A stretch of DNA of 64,000 nt from Chryseobacterium aahli. Lineage in GTDB: Bacteria > Bacteroidota > Bacteroidia > Flavobacteriales > Weeksellaceae. Below the pieces are notes generated by a model that saw only the letters and a list, made by a program, of their open reading frames with translations, made no database searches and was not told the origin of the DNA. Positions 8,586 through 17,175 of this stretch are shown piece by piece (the first letter of the stretch is position 1; each line of letters opens with the position of its first letter). Location of the stretch: contig NZ_JALDNB010000001.1 of NCBI RefSeq assembly GCF_022699665.1, forward strand, positions 248,001 to 312,000. The letters are read 5' to 3'. A program made the translations under genes and the position numbers.

Positions 8586-9158
8586 CTACTGATGAAGTCT
8601 GCTTAAAGTCTCTCTCGTGACTCCCAAATACGCTGCGATCAGATGTTTAGGAACTAAATTGTACAATTGAGGATATAATGCTAAAAGCTCTTCATACCTG
8701 AATTTCGCATCGTTATTCATAAAAGAAAGAAGGCGTTTTTGAGCTGCAACATAACCTTTATTCGTTCGCCACCTGAAAAAATGCTCAATTTCATGGATTT
8801 CTTTGCAAATTTTCTCTCGGTCTTCATTAGAAATTGATAAAATATTGGCGTTGGTGATGCTGTCAACGTTGATGGTTGCTCTGTTTTTGCTGTAAAGTGC
8901 GTCAAAATCCGTTACCCACCAATTCGGCATGGCAAACTGTAGGATAAACATTTTCATACTGTCATTAAGGTAGAATGCTTTCAGGCAACCGTCGACAACG
9001 AAATACTCGTAATCCACAAAATCTCCTTCCGTGATCAGCATTTGTCCTTTTTTTAATTTGATTATATTAAAATGTGAAAAAACATATTCGAACTGCTCGT
9101 TACTAAGGGAAGCATATTTTAAGATGTGTTCTTTTAATATTTCTTTAGCATCAACCAT
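8586..9158 (-). CDS. Crp/Fnr-family transcriptional regulator
   Basis: A 190-residue regulator with an N-terminal cyclic-nucleotide-binding-like beta-roll (about residues 20-110, LKKGQMLITEGDFVDYEYFVVDGCLKA) and a C-terminal winged helix ending HLIAAYLGVTRETLSRLHQ. The RETLSR element matches the RExxxR recognition helix of E. coli CRP, which reads GTGA. No cysteine cluster for an FeS centre is present. The gene lies 109 bp upstream of yceI in the same orientation. A GTGA-N6-TCAC palindrome lies in the intervening gap, so control of the downstream five-gene cluster is likely. Confidence 0.9.
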   Translation of the reverse strand: MVDAKEILKEHILKYASLSNEQFEYVFSHFNIIKLKKGQMLITEGDFVDYEYFVVDGCLKAFYLNDSMKMFILQFAMPNWWVTDFDALYSKNRATINVDSITNANILSISNEDREKICKEIHEIEHFFRWRTNKGYVAAQKRLLSFMNNDAKFRYEELLALYPQLYNLVPKHLIAAYLGVTRETLSRLHQ

Positions 9159-9365
9159 AATGATAATTAATGTTCAAAATTAAGTTTTTTATTAAAATGT
9201 TTTTCTATGAGCCAATAGAATAATAGTCGACTTTTGACATTATGAGAAAGGTTTTGATTTTCATTACATTAAATAAAATTATTTTACCTATTTTTGAAGA
9301 TATGGGCTTTTTAAATAGTTCTGATGATAAAACACAAATAACTTCTACATTTAAAAATTAAAACT

Positions 9366-10298
9366 ATGATATACTTAGGTATCTTGGTCTTTTTCGGACT
9401 GATCACATTATTTGCATCTTTTTTCACGGTCAAGCAGGAATCTGCGGCGGTTGTAGAAAGATTAGGCAAATTCTTAAAAGTAAGCCACGCCGGTTTGCAC
9501 TTGAAAATTCCTTTTTTGGATCAGATTTCAAAGCGTCTGAATCTTAGAATTCAGCAATTGGATGTTATTATTGACACGAAAACATTGGATAACGTTTTTA
9601 TTAAAATGAAAGTTTCTGTGCAATATCAGGTGATCAGAGAAAACGTAAAAGACGCTTATTATCGTTTAGAAAATCCTGAAAATCAGATTACCTCTTACGT
9701 TTTTGATGTTGTGCGTGCAGAAGTTCCAAAAACTAAATTAGATGATGTTTTCGTAAGGAAAGATGACATTGCAGTTGCTGTAAAAAGTGAATTGCAGGAG
9801 GCGATGCAAAGTTATGGTTATGATATTATTAAAGCTTTGGTAACTGATATCGATCCGGATGAGCAGGTAAAACACGCCATGAACAGAATCAACGCTGCAG
9901 AACGTGAAAAAACTGCTGCAGAATACGAATCTGAAGCACAAAGAATCAGAATTGTTGCGGTTGCAAAAGCAGAAGCAGAATCTAAAAAACTTCAGGGGCA
10001 GGGTATTGCAGATCAAAGAAGAGAAATTGCAAAAGGTCTTGAAGAGTCTGTGAAAATGCTGAATGCTGCAGGAATCAATGCACAAGAAGCTTCGGCATTA
10101 ATTGTAGTGACGCAGCATTATGATACTCTACATTCCATCGGAGCAAATAACAGAAGTAATTTGGTGTTATTGCCCAATTCGCCACAAGCGGCAAGCTCTA
10201 TGCTGAATGAATTGGTTGTTTCTATGGCTGCAACGCAGAAAATGGATGAAGCCAATAAAGCGCAATTACCCGAACCTCCGAGAAATCATGAGCATTAA
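9366..10298 (+). CDS. SPFH/Band 7 (stomatin-like) membrane protein
   Basis: Prohibitin-homologous membrane scaffold. One N-terminal membrane segment (ILVFFGLITLFASFFTV) is followed by the Band 7 domain starting VKQESAAVVERLGKF. A long Ala/Glu-rich coiled coil follows (NAAEREKTAAEYESEAQR to REIAKGLEES, about residues 175-225). The length (310) fits the QmcA/stomatin group. Such proteins organise membrane microdomains and often modulate FtsH-type proteases; no NfeD partner gene is adjacent. It is probably a single-gene unit ending in a strong terminator. Confidence 0.92.
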   Translation: MIYLGILVFFGLITLFASFFTVKQESAAVVERLGKFLKVSHAGLHLKIPFLDQISKRLNLRIQQLDVIIDTKTLDNVFIKMKVSVQYQVIRENVKDAYYRLENPENQITSYVFDVVRAEVPKTKLDDVFVRKDDIAVAVKSELQEAMQSYGYDIIKALVTDIDPDEQVKHAMNRINAAEREKTAAEYESEAQRIRIVAVAKAEAESKKLQGQGIADQRREIAKGLEESVKMLNAAGINAQEASALIVVTQHYDTLHSIGANNRSNLVLLPNSPQAASSMLNELVVSMAATQKMDEANKAQLPEPPRNHEH

Positions 10299-10318
10299 GA
10301 TAATTTGCTGAAAATATA

Positions 10319-10353
10319 AATCCCTTTCAATACATATTGAAAGGGATTTTTTT
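10319..10353. terminator. Bidirectional intrinsic terminator
   Basis: A perfect 12-bp stem TCCCTTTCAATA / TATTGAAAGGGA around a 2-base CA turn, flanked by T7 on the + strand and A-rich sequence on the other side. It separates the convergent SPFH and DUF4377 genes. Confidence 0.9.
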
Positions 10354-10702
10354 ATTTCTTGGTTTTAGAAACCTGCTTTACCAAAGTGTATTTTATGGAT
10401 GAAGCATCCATTGGAGGATTTTCAATTTTCTCTGTTTTTACTTTTAAAACATATTCAAATCCGGGTTCATAGGTGAAGCCTTCGATGTTGCTGTAGAAAT
10501 TTCCCCAGCTGTCAGATTCTTTTTCTTTTACCTGAAGGCATTTCATTGGTGCCACTCCAGTGCAGTCGACGGTTTGAGAAGCAATGATGAAGGTTTTTTC
10601 ATCTGTTGATGATCCTGAATTCGGCATTGGTTTGCATTGCGTCATTACGAGCATTGATGCCATTGGAAGAATGATGGAAAGAGATTTTAGAATATTTTTC
10701 AT
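10352..10702 (-). CDS. DUF4377 lipoprotein
   Basis: A 116-residue protein with a lipoprotein-type signal peptide whose probable lipobox is MTQC (Cys about residue 23). The mature part has the DUF4377 signature VDCTGVAPMKCLQVKEKES, then WGNFYSNIEGFTYEPGFEYVLKV and SSIKYTLVKQVSKT. This domain is often seen next to or fused with META/HslJ domains, but its function is unknown. It probably sits in the periplasmic leaflet of the outer or inner membrane. Its stop is 3 bp inside the shared terminator. The gene upstream is 26 bp away in the same orientation. Confidence 0.82.
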   Translation of the reverse strand: MKNILKSLSIILPMASMLVMTQCKPMPNSGSSTDEKTFIIASQTVDCTGVAPMKCLQVKEKESDSWGNFYSNIEGFTYEPGFEYVLKVKTEKIENPPMDASSIKYTLVKQVSKTKK

Positions 10703-10727
10703 AATAAATATTTAAGGGTAGTCAAAG

Positions 10728-11051
10728 TTAAGCTTTTTCTTGAGTTCTGAATTTCTGCCTGCCAATCAACAGTTCAAAGAATAATTTAAAATCAGAAAGC
10801 AACGACCAAAGCGGATATTTAAAAGTTGCGGGTTTATTTCTTTCAATAAATGCATGACTCAGCCACGCAAAACCATACCCAACAATCGGAATGTACCAAA
10901 GAAATCTTTCTTTTCCGGTGTAAATTACAAAACCGATGACGAGAAAAATAAATAGAATTCCAAGAAAATGAAAAATTCTTGTTCCTAATTTCTTGTGTTC
11001 GTCGAGATAAAACTCATAGAACTCTTGGTATGTTTTGATTCTTTCAGACAT
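10728..11051 (-). CDS. Mpo1-like (DUF962) membrane protein
   Basis: A 107-residue protein with two hydrophobic hairpin segments (GILFIFLVIGFVIYTG and WYIPIVGYGFAWLSHAFI). It has the DUF962 hallmarks HKKLGTRIFHFLG, SHAFIERNKPATFKYPLWSL and DFKLFF. Yeast Mpo1 of this family is an Fe(II)-dependent 2-hydroxy fatty acid dioxygenase, and the conserved His residues (about 19, 28 and 66) are present. Bacterial members are mostly uncharacterised, so the activity is inference. It is probably an independent gene or co-transcribed with the DUF4377 lipoprotein gene. Confidence 0.82.
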   Translation of the reverse strand: MSERIKTYQEFYEFYLDEHKKLGTRIFHFLGILFIFLVIGFVIYTGKERFLWYIPIVGYGFAWLSHAFIERNKPATFKYPLWSLLSDFKLFFELLIGRQKFRTQEKA

Positions 11052-11143
11052 GGCGGTATAGTTTAAAGTTCTTAAGAAACTTTAGCAATTATTTCGCCAA
11101 TTATTTTTTTAACCTGAAATGTTGCGTTTTTTAGATATAAATA

Positions 11144-11755
11144 TTAGTAGTTCAGAGTTCCAATCATAAATGTTTTGGAAGCGTTCAGTGCCTGTGAAGT
11201 TGTAGTTAATTCCTTTACCACACCTTTGTTTTTGATGTAGCTGGAATGAATAAAATAAGTGTCTTTATTTTCTCTCGTTACAAACCCAGTATGAAAGTCA
11301 AGCCCGACAATGTATACTTGGTTTTTATCTTTGCTTAAAATATATTTTTCTAAATCTTGTCTTTTGCTGAAATATTTGATGTCTTTGCAAAGCTTTTTAA
11401 TCATCACAGAAGAAGCTTGTTGCGCCAGATACGTTCTGTTGATGTCGAAACCAAAGTCAGTCAGCGTATTGGTTACAAAATATCCGCAGGCGATGGTACT
11501 TTTCTGAGGTTCTCTCGATGTTCCATTGAATGACCAAGGCGTACCCATCCAATAATTGGGAACATCGTAGTTAATAAATTTAAACAGATAATTTTTCTTT
11601 TCTTCCGCAGTCTTTTTGTTGATTGAAATCAAAAATTCTTTGTAAGGAATTTTCTTTTCTTCTGAATTCCCTAAAGTTAAATCATTGCCCGATTCAACTT
11701 TAGATTTGCTGTATCCGATAATGATTAAACATAGCAGACAGAAAAGGTATTTCAT
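11144..11755 (-). CDS. Secreted protein, possible papain-like/NlpC-fold hydrolase
   Basis: A 203-residue protein with a hydrophobic N-terminus (MKYLFCLLCLIIIGYS), so probably exported. Two elements suggest a cysteine-peptidase-like fold: a Cys at the start of a helix (STIACGYFVTNTLTDFGF, about residue 90) and a later strand His (YIVGLDFHTGFVTRE, about 155). Both are spaced as in NlpC/P60 or related amidase folds. The identification is tentative because the overall sequence is not a recognised member. It starts 3 bp after the stop of the amino-acid permease and is probably co-transcribed with it. Confidence 0.5.
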   Translation of the reverse strand: MKYLFCLLCLIIIGYSKSKVESGNDLTLGNSEEKKIPYKEFLISINKKTAEEKKNYLFKFINYDVPNYWMGTPWSFNGTSREPQKSTIACGYFVTNTLTDFGFDINRTYLAQQASSVMIKKLCKDIKYFSKRQDLEKYILSKDKNQVYIVGLDFHTGFVTRENKDTYFIHSSYIKNKGVVKELTTTSQALNASKTFMIGTLNY

Positions 11756-11758
11756 CTT

Positions 11759-13432
11759 TTAATTCGCATTTCTCAGCTTGCTGTTCTGATATCCGTAACA
11801 GAAATAAATCACCAAACCTACGGCAAACCATAATCCGAAATAAAACCAGTTTTCGTGGCTCATTCCTGTCAATAAATATAAACAAGAACTTAAACCGATT
11901 AATGGAATCAGCGATAAATTTTTAATAAATGTCAAAACGCAAAGTCCTAAATTAATTAAGATAAAAAAGAAAATAGAAGCTCGGAATTCTCCGTTTTTAG
12001 GATCATTCCATTCCATTAAATGATCAAAAAAATCAGGTTGGAAATAATGAAATCCTACCAAAGCTCCGATAAAAATTACTGGGAAAATAATCTTTCCGTT
12101 AATATATGGAAGGTGGAATCTGCCTTTGATCTTTTCTTTCGGAGGAAGCATTAAAACTCCGGCACAAACCAAAACGAAGGCAAAAATAGTCCCAATACTT
12201 GTAAAATCTAAAATGAAACTTTTGTCTGTGAAAAGAATAGGAACTCCCACCACAATACCCGTAACAATCGTTGCGAATGAAGGGGTTTTATATTTTGGGT
12301 GAACTGTCTGGAATTTTTTCGGCATCAAACCGTCACGGCTCATGGCATACCAAATTCTCGGTTGCCCCATCTGAAATACCAATAAAACTGTGGTAATCGC
12401 TACAATTGCGACAAATGAAACCGTCAGTTCCATCCAGGCAACATTAGCGTTTGTTTTTTCAAATATAAAAGAGAGTGGATCTCCAACTCCATCGAATTTT
12501 CTGTAGTCGACCATTCCGGTTAAAACCAAAGTCAGACAGATGTAAATAACGGTACACAGTGCCAACGAAATAATCATTCCTTTTGGTAATGTTTTTTGTG
12601 GATCTTTTGTTTCTTCTGAAAGTACACTCAAAGCATCAAATCCTATATACGCAAAGAAAACTCCTGAAACGGCACTCATTACTCCTGCAAAACCATTCGG
12701 CATAAATGAACGTGTTCCAGTTTCTATGCTTACTGGCGTCCAGTTATCGGTATTGATGTATGAAAAACCAACCAAGATCACCAAAACGATGACAGCTAAT
12801 TTTAAAATTACTAAAGAATTGTTGAAGTTTTTACTTTCTTTTACTCCACGGTAACACAGCCACGTAATCAATCCGTTAATCACTAATGCCGGAATATCGA
12901 CGATGAGCTTTAAACCACCCAATAAAGGTGCTGAAGTCCATGCATTGATTAATTCTTTGTTTTCAGAACCATTTAAAAAAGCTTTTTTCGCTTCGGTATA
13001 ACTACAAGTCAAGTAATCAGGAATGTGCATTCCGAGGCGCTCGAGGAAACTTGTAAAATAATCTGACCAGGAGAAAGCAACGTAAATATTTCCGAAAGAG
13101 TATTCCATAATCAAAGCCCAGCCAATTACCCAAGCTATTAATTCACCAAAACTGGCATAAGCATATGTGTAAGCCGAACCTGCTGTAGGAATTCTGCTGG
13201 CAAATTCTGCGTAGCATAAAGCAGTGAAACCACATGCAAAACCACAAATCAGATAGAGTAGGATAACACCCGGACCGCCCCTGAAAACGGCCTCACCCAA
13301 ACTGCTGAAACTTCCGGCTCCGATGATGGCGGCAATTCCAAAAAAAACGATATCCCAAGTTCCTAAAACCCGCAAAAGATTGGTGGAAGTATCTGTTGCT
13401 GAATAGTTTTTCCTTCTGAAAAGTTGATTCAT
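11759..13432 (-). CDS. APC-superfamily amino acid permease (CAT-like)
   Basis: A 557-residue integral membrane transporter with about 12-14 hydrophobic segments. The first has the APC signature GIAAIIGAGSFSSLGEA, and the early helices contain EFASRIPTAGSAYTYAYASFGE and GWALIMEYSFG, typical of the cationic amino acid transporter (YfnA/CAT) group. A mid-protein PNGFAGVMSAVSGVFFAYIGFD segment also fits. It probably imports an amino acid with protons; the substrate is not assignable. The C-terminal extra helices match the longer eukaryote-like CAT topology. The small secreted protein gene follows within 3 bp. Confidence 0.9.
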   Translation of the reverse strand: MNQLFRRKNYSATDTSTNLLRVLGTWDIVFFGIAAIIGAGSFSSLGEAVFRGGPGVILLYLICGFACGFTALCYAEFASRIPTAGSAYTYAYASFGELIAWVIGWALIMEYSFGNIYVAFSWSDYFTSFLERLGMHIPDYLTCSYTEAKKAFLNGSENKELINAWTSAPLLGGLKLIVDIPALVINGLITWLCYRGVKESKNFNNSLVILKLAVIVLVILVGFSYINTDNWTPVSIETGTRSFMPNGFAGVMSAVSGVFFAYIGFDALSVLSEETKDPQKTLPKGMIISLALCTVIYICLTLVLTGMVDYRKFDGVGDPLSFIFEKTNANVAWMELTVSFVAIVAITTVLLVFQMGQPRIWYAMSRDGLMPKKFQTVHPKYKTPSFATIVTGIVVGVPILFTDKSFILDFTSIGTIFAFVLVCAGVLMLPPKEKIKGRFHLPYINGKIIFPVIFIGALVGFHYFQPDFFDHLMEWNDPKNGEFRASIFFFILINLGLCVLTFIKNLSLIPLIGLSSCLYLLTGMSHENWFYFGLWFAVGLVIYFCYGYQNSKLRNAN

Positions 13433-13679
13433 TTAATAGCTATATAAAAGTTGAAAAAAACAAATGTAATTATTTCTGATAAATAATTAAGATTTTCTTA
13501 ATATTTCTTGTTGAAAAGTTAATTAGTATTAAAAAATAATCCACATACTAACAATATGTTAAAAGGCTTGTTTATACAATATCTTTTCGATATTTTCGTT
13601 GATAATTTGTGGATAAAATCTTATCTTAAAATTAAAATATTTGGTCTCATTTTTGAAGGCCTTTCCATTTTAAAATTTG

Positions 13680-16649
13680 ATGTTAATGAAATCAAAAAAA
13701 ATACTTTTAGCGGCTGCTGTTTTCTATTTCGGGGTTTCCGAAGCTCAACAGTCTCAATACTTTACCCAAAAGGAAAACTATAGGTTTAATCTTGCTCAGA
13801 ATCTTTATCAGACCAAAATATACAACGCTTCTCAATACGAATATGCACGTCAATATTTCTACAATCAGAATCTGGAGCAATCGAGAAAAGAAGCTGCCCA
13901 GTTTTTTGATAACGTGATAGGAGTGATTCTTCAGAAAAATCATGCGGAAGAAGGATTGACGGCTTTTATGAAAGAATATCCGAATTCTGCATATTTTGCT
14001 CAGGCAAATTTACCTTTGGCGGATTATTATTTGGCTAAAAAAGATTTTAAGGAAGCTTTAAAAACTTTAAAAAAGGTTAATCAATACCAACTGACCAAAG
14101 AAGAAAATACCCAGTATATTTTGAAATTGGGGTACGCTAAATTTATGATGGGCGATTCTAAAGGGGCAATTGATGCACTGGAAGAAGCTCACAAAACGGC
14201 TGATGAATCTCAGAAAGGTGATATTGCCTACATGTTGGGCCATTTGTATTATTCAAATAAGCAGAATGATCAGGCATTTCAGTATTTTGATTCCATAAAA
14301 GATCAGCCTAAATTCTCAAAACTGGTGCGTCCGTATTATGTGCAGATGCATTACAACGATAAAGATTACGATAAAGCGATTTCAGAAGGAAATGTTTTGC
14401 TGAATGAAGATATTTCTGCGTCTTACAAAGCGGAGGTTCATAAAATCATCGGTGAATCTTATTTCATGAAGAATGATTATGAATCAGCTTATCCACATTT
14501 AAAAGATTATCTGAGCGTTCAGCAAAATCCTTCAGAAAATGATCTGTATGAAATGGGATTTGTGGCGGCTCAGCTTAAAAAATATGATGAAGCGGTTTCT
14601 TATTACAACCAATTGATTAACAGTAATTCGGCTTTGGCTCAGAATGCATATTATCAGTTAGGAAATGCGTATTTGGCGGTTGATAAAAAGCAGGAAGCAC
14701 TTTCGGCGTTCCGTTCGTCTTATCAGATGGATTATGATGCGAGTGTAAAACAGCTGGCTCACGAACAGTATGCAAAATTGGGTTACGATATCGGAAACCC
14801 GTTTGAAAGCCCGACAACTGTGATTCAAAATTACATTACGGCAAATCCAAGCGGTGCTAAGAATGCAGAAATGAGATCGCTTTTGGTGAAATCTTATCTG
14901 TATTCCGGAAACTTTAAAGAGACTTTAAATGCAATCGATAAATTGCCAAACTCAACTCCCGAAACCGATAAAGTAGATCAGGAAGTTTCTTATTTATTGG
15001 GAACAGAGGAATTCAATAAAGGTAATTTCGATGAAGCGGAAAGATATTTCTTGAGAAGTTTAGAATTTAATATCAACAAAGAATTCAACAGCAGAGCTTT
15101 GTATTGGCTAGGACAGGTGTATTATCAGAAAGGAAATTATCCTTCTGCGATTGCCCGTTACGAAAAACTAACCAACGAAACCTTCCCTGAAAAACAGCAG
15201 TTGCCTTACGATTTGGGATATGCTTATTTTAAATCTAAAAAATTCGATCAGGCGGAAGTGTATTTTACACAATATTTAAAAAATCCAAAACCTGAATTTA
15301 AAAATGATGCTGAGCTTCGTTTAGCGGATATTAATTATGCCAACAACGACTTGGATCAGGCGATTGCGATTTACGATAAAAACGAGGATGCTACCGATTA
15401 TACTTTATACCAAAAAGCTTTGGCTTTAGGATTTAAAAATGATAACGTTGCAAAAATCACCAACTTAAAATCATTAATTTCAAAATATCCCGGATCTGAA
15501 TATATTGATGATGCACAATATGAAATTGGTGTTGCTTACGCAGCTCAGGATGATTTTACCAACTCTAATGATTTCTTTGGAAAAGTGATTAAATCTTCTT
15601 CCGATAAAGACTTGGTCGCAAATGCTTCCATTTACAGAGCGCAGAATTATATTGACCAGAATCAAAATGACAAAGCACTTTCTGAATTAAAATCTCTTGG
15701 AGAGCAATATAAAAATACGGCTTACGCACAGAAAATTGTTCAGGCTGCTAAACCTATTTTCACCAAAAACGGTGATGTTTCAGGATATGCTGATTTTGCA
15801 AGAAATATAGGAGTTAATATCGACGCTTCTGAAATCGACGAAATCAATTTATCAACAGGTAAGCAGTTTTTCACGAAGAAAGATTATAAAAATGCAATTT
15901 CTTATTACGAGAAATATTTAACGCAAAATCCAACCGGAGAAGGTCTTTATCAGGCTAAATATGAGTTGGGTGAAAGTTATTACCAGACGAATAATCCTAC
16001 AAAAGCATTATTGGTTTTACAGGAAATTGCCAATATTCAGAATGATTATCAGGACGACGCAGCAACGAGAGTTTCTCAAATTTATATTGCCCAAGGAAAT
16101 TCTGCTGAAGCTAAAAAGTATTTAGAAAACATTAAAAATTCATCTAACATCAACGTTAAAAATTATGCTAATGTTGAATTGATGAAGATGTATGCGGAAG
16201 AAAAGAATTTTTCTGAAGCTGAAAAATTAGCGAATGCTGTTATTGCCAACAATAAAAACTCAGCAGCAGTTATTGAAACAGCGAAAGTAATCAAGGCGAG
16301 AAGTCTGATGAACTCAGGGAAAGATAAAGATGCTCAAACAGCTTATACTTCGCTTGAAAAATCTTCAAACACAGAAGTTGCGGCAGAAGCTCTTTACGTA
16401 AAAGCATTCTATCAGAACAAAGGAAAAGCATTCAAATCTTCTAATGAAACCATCTTTAAATTGGCTAACAATTATGCATCAGAAGATTATTGGGGAGCAA
16501 AAGCATTGGTTTTGATGGCGAAAAATTATATTGGTCTGAAAGATAATTATCAAGCGAGTTATACTTGCGATCAGATCATTTCAAACTATGCAGATTTCCC
16601 GGAAATTGTGGCAGAAGCGAAGGAAGTTAAAAAGCAGATTAAAAAGTAA
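13680..16649 (+). CDS. Large periplasmic tetratricopeptide-repeat protein
   Basis: About 989 residues, starting MLMKSKKILLAAAVFYFG and ending its signal at VSEAQQ. An alternative ATG at 13686 gives a more usual signal peptide. The rest is almost all TPR-like helical hairpins. Recognisable units include ALKTLKKVNQYQL, YYQLGNAYLAVDKKQEALSAF, ALYWLGQVYYQKGNYPSAIARYEK and ISYYEKYLTQNPTGEGLYQ, giving more than fifteen repeats. Such exported TPR scaffolds in Bacteroidota bind partner envelope proteins. It is first of a three-gene unit with a lipoprotein and an outer-membrane barrel, so a joint envelope role is plausible. Confidence 0.88.
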   Translation: MLMKSKKILLAAAVFYFGVSEAQQSQYFTQKENYRFNLAQNLYQTKIYNASQYEYARQYFYNQNLEQSRKEAAQFFDNVIGVILQKNHAEEGLTAFMKEYPNSAYFAQANLPLADYYLAKKDFKEALKTLKKVNQYQLTKEENTQYILKLGYAKFMMGDSKGAIDALEEAHKTADESQKGDIAYMLGHLYYSNKQNDQAFQYFDSIKDQPKFSKLVRPYYVQMHYNDKDYDKAISEGNVLLNEDISASYKAEVHKIIGESYFMKNDYESAYPHLKDYLSVQQNPSENDLYEMGFVAAQLKKYDEAVSYYNQLINSNSALAQNAYYQLGNAYLAVDKKQEALSAFRSSYQMDYDASVKQLAHEQYAKLGYDIGNPFESPTTVIQNYITANPSGAKNAEMRSLLVKSYLYSGNFKETLNAIDKLPNSTPETDKVDQEVSYLLGTEEFNKGNFDEAERYFLRSLEFNINKEFNSRALYWLGQVYYQKGNYPSAIARYEKLTNETFPEKQQLPYDLGYAYFKSKKFDQAEVYFTQYLKNPKPEFKNDAELRLADINYANNDLDQAIAIYDKNEDATDYTLYQKALALGFKNDNVAKITNLKSLISKYPGSEYIDDAQYEIGVAYAAQDDFTNSNDFFGKVIKSSSDKDLVANASIYRAQNYIDQNQNDKALSELKSLGEQYKNTAYAQKIVQAAKPIFTKNGDVSGYADFARNIGVNIDASEIDEINLSTGKQFFTKKDYKNAISYYEKYLTQNPTGEGLYQAKYELGESYYQTNNPTKALLVLQEIANIQNDYQDDAATRVSQIYIAQGNSAEAKKYLENIKNSSNINVKNYANVELMKMYAEEKNFSEAEKLANAVIANNKNSAAVIETAKVIKARSLMNSGKDKDAQTAYTSLEKSSNTEVAAEALYVKAFYQNKGKAFKSSNETIFKLANNYASEDYWGAKALVLMAKNYIGLKDNYQASYTCDQIISNYADFPEIVAEAKEVKKQIKK

Positions 16650-16657
16650 GTTAAATA

Positions 16658-17143
16658 ATGAAGTTTAAAGTTTTGATATATTCTTTACTCTCATCTGCTT
16701 CACTTTGTAGCTGTATACCTTCATACAGTGTTGCGAAAGAATACAGAAACGTGAAACCTAATTTTCCAAAGCAGAACGTTTTTGTAGTGAATAAAGATTT
16801 AAAAAAAGAATATGAAATTTTAAAGCATTCAAATATCTACGAAATCGTTGAAGACAGTACAAACGTTGCAAAACTTGAATTGCTACCAATGAAAACTTAC
16901 ACTCCATCATGCGGAAATGCTATGATTGGTAGTATGATAACATTCGGACTTTTGCCTTCAGGTTTTCCGTACAGCATTTCGTATGATTATAATTTGACAG
17001 AACATAATATCAAGAAAAATCATCAGTACAAATTAGAAGTTTATCAAAGCCTTTGGCTGTTTAATATATTCAGACTGGGCAAAACTTATAACAAACAAGC
17101 CGGGAAAGCTTTATTGGGTAATCATCTTACCTTAAATAAATGA
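16658..17143 (+). CDS. Hypothetical lipoprotein
   Basis: A 161-residue protein with a lipoprotein signal peptide; the lipobox is in SASLCSC (Cys about residue 19). The mature part has no domain I recognise. It contains a Gly/Ser-rich hydrophobic stretch NAMIGSMITFGLLPSGFPYS that could be a membrane-associated loop. It begins 8 bp after the TPR gene and its last codons overlap the longest reading frame of the next gene, so it is the middle gene of the operon. It may link the TPR scaffold and the barrel to the membrane, an inference from position only. Confidence 0.65.
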   Translation: MKFKVLIYSLLSSASLCSCIPSYSVAKEYRNVKPNFPKQNVFVVNKDLKKEYEILKHSNIYEIVEDSTNVAKLELLPMKTYTPSCGNAMIGSMITFGLLPSGFPYSISYDYNLTEHNIKKNHQYKLEVYQSLWLFNIFRLGKTYNKQAGKALLGNHLTLNK

Positions 17144-17175
17144 TCCCCGTTTTATATTTCTCAAACAAAGAAAGT

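Noticed and set aside
9302..9361. 19-codon frame upstream of the SPFH gene
   Set aside because: It lies in a short AT-rich leader, has no recognisable sequence and could arise by chance.
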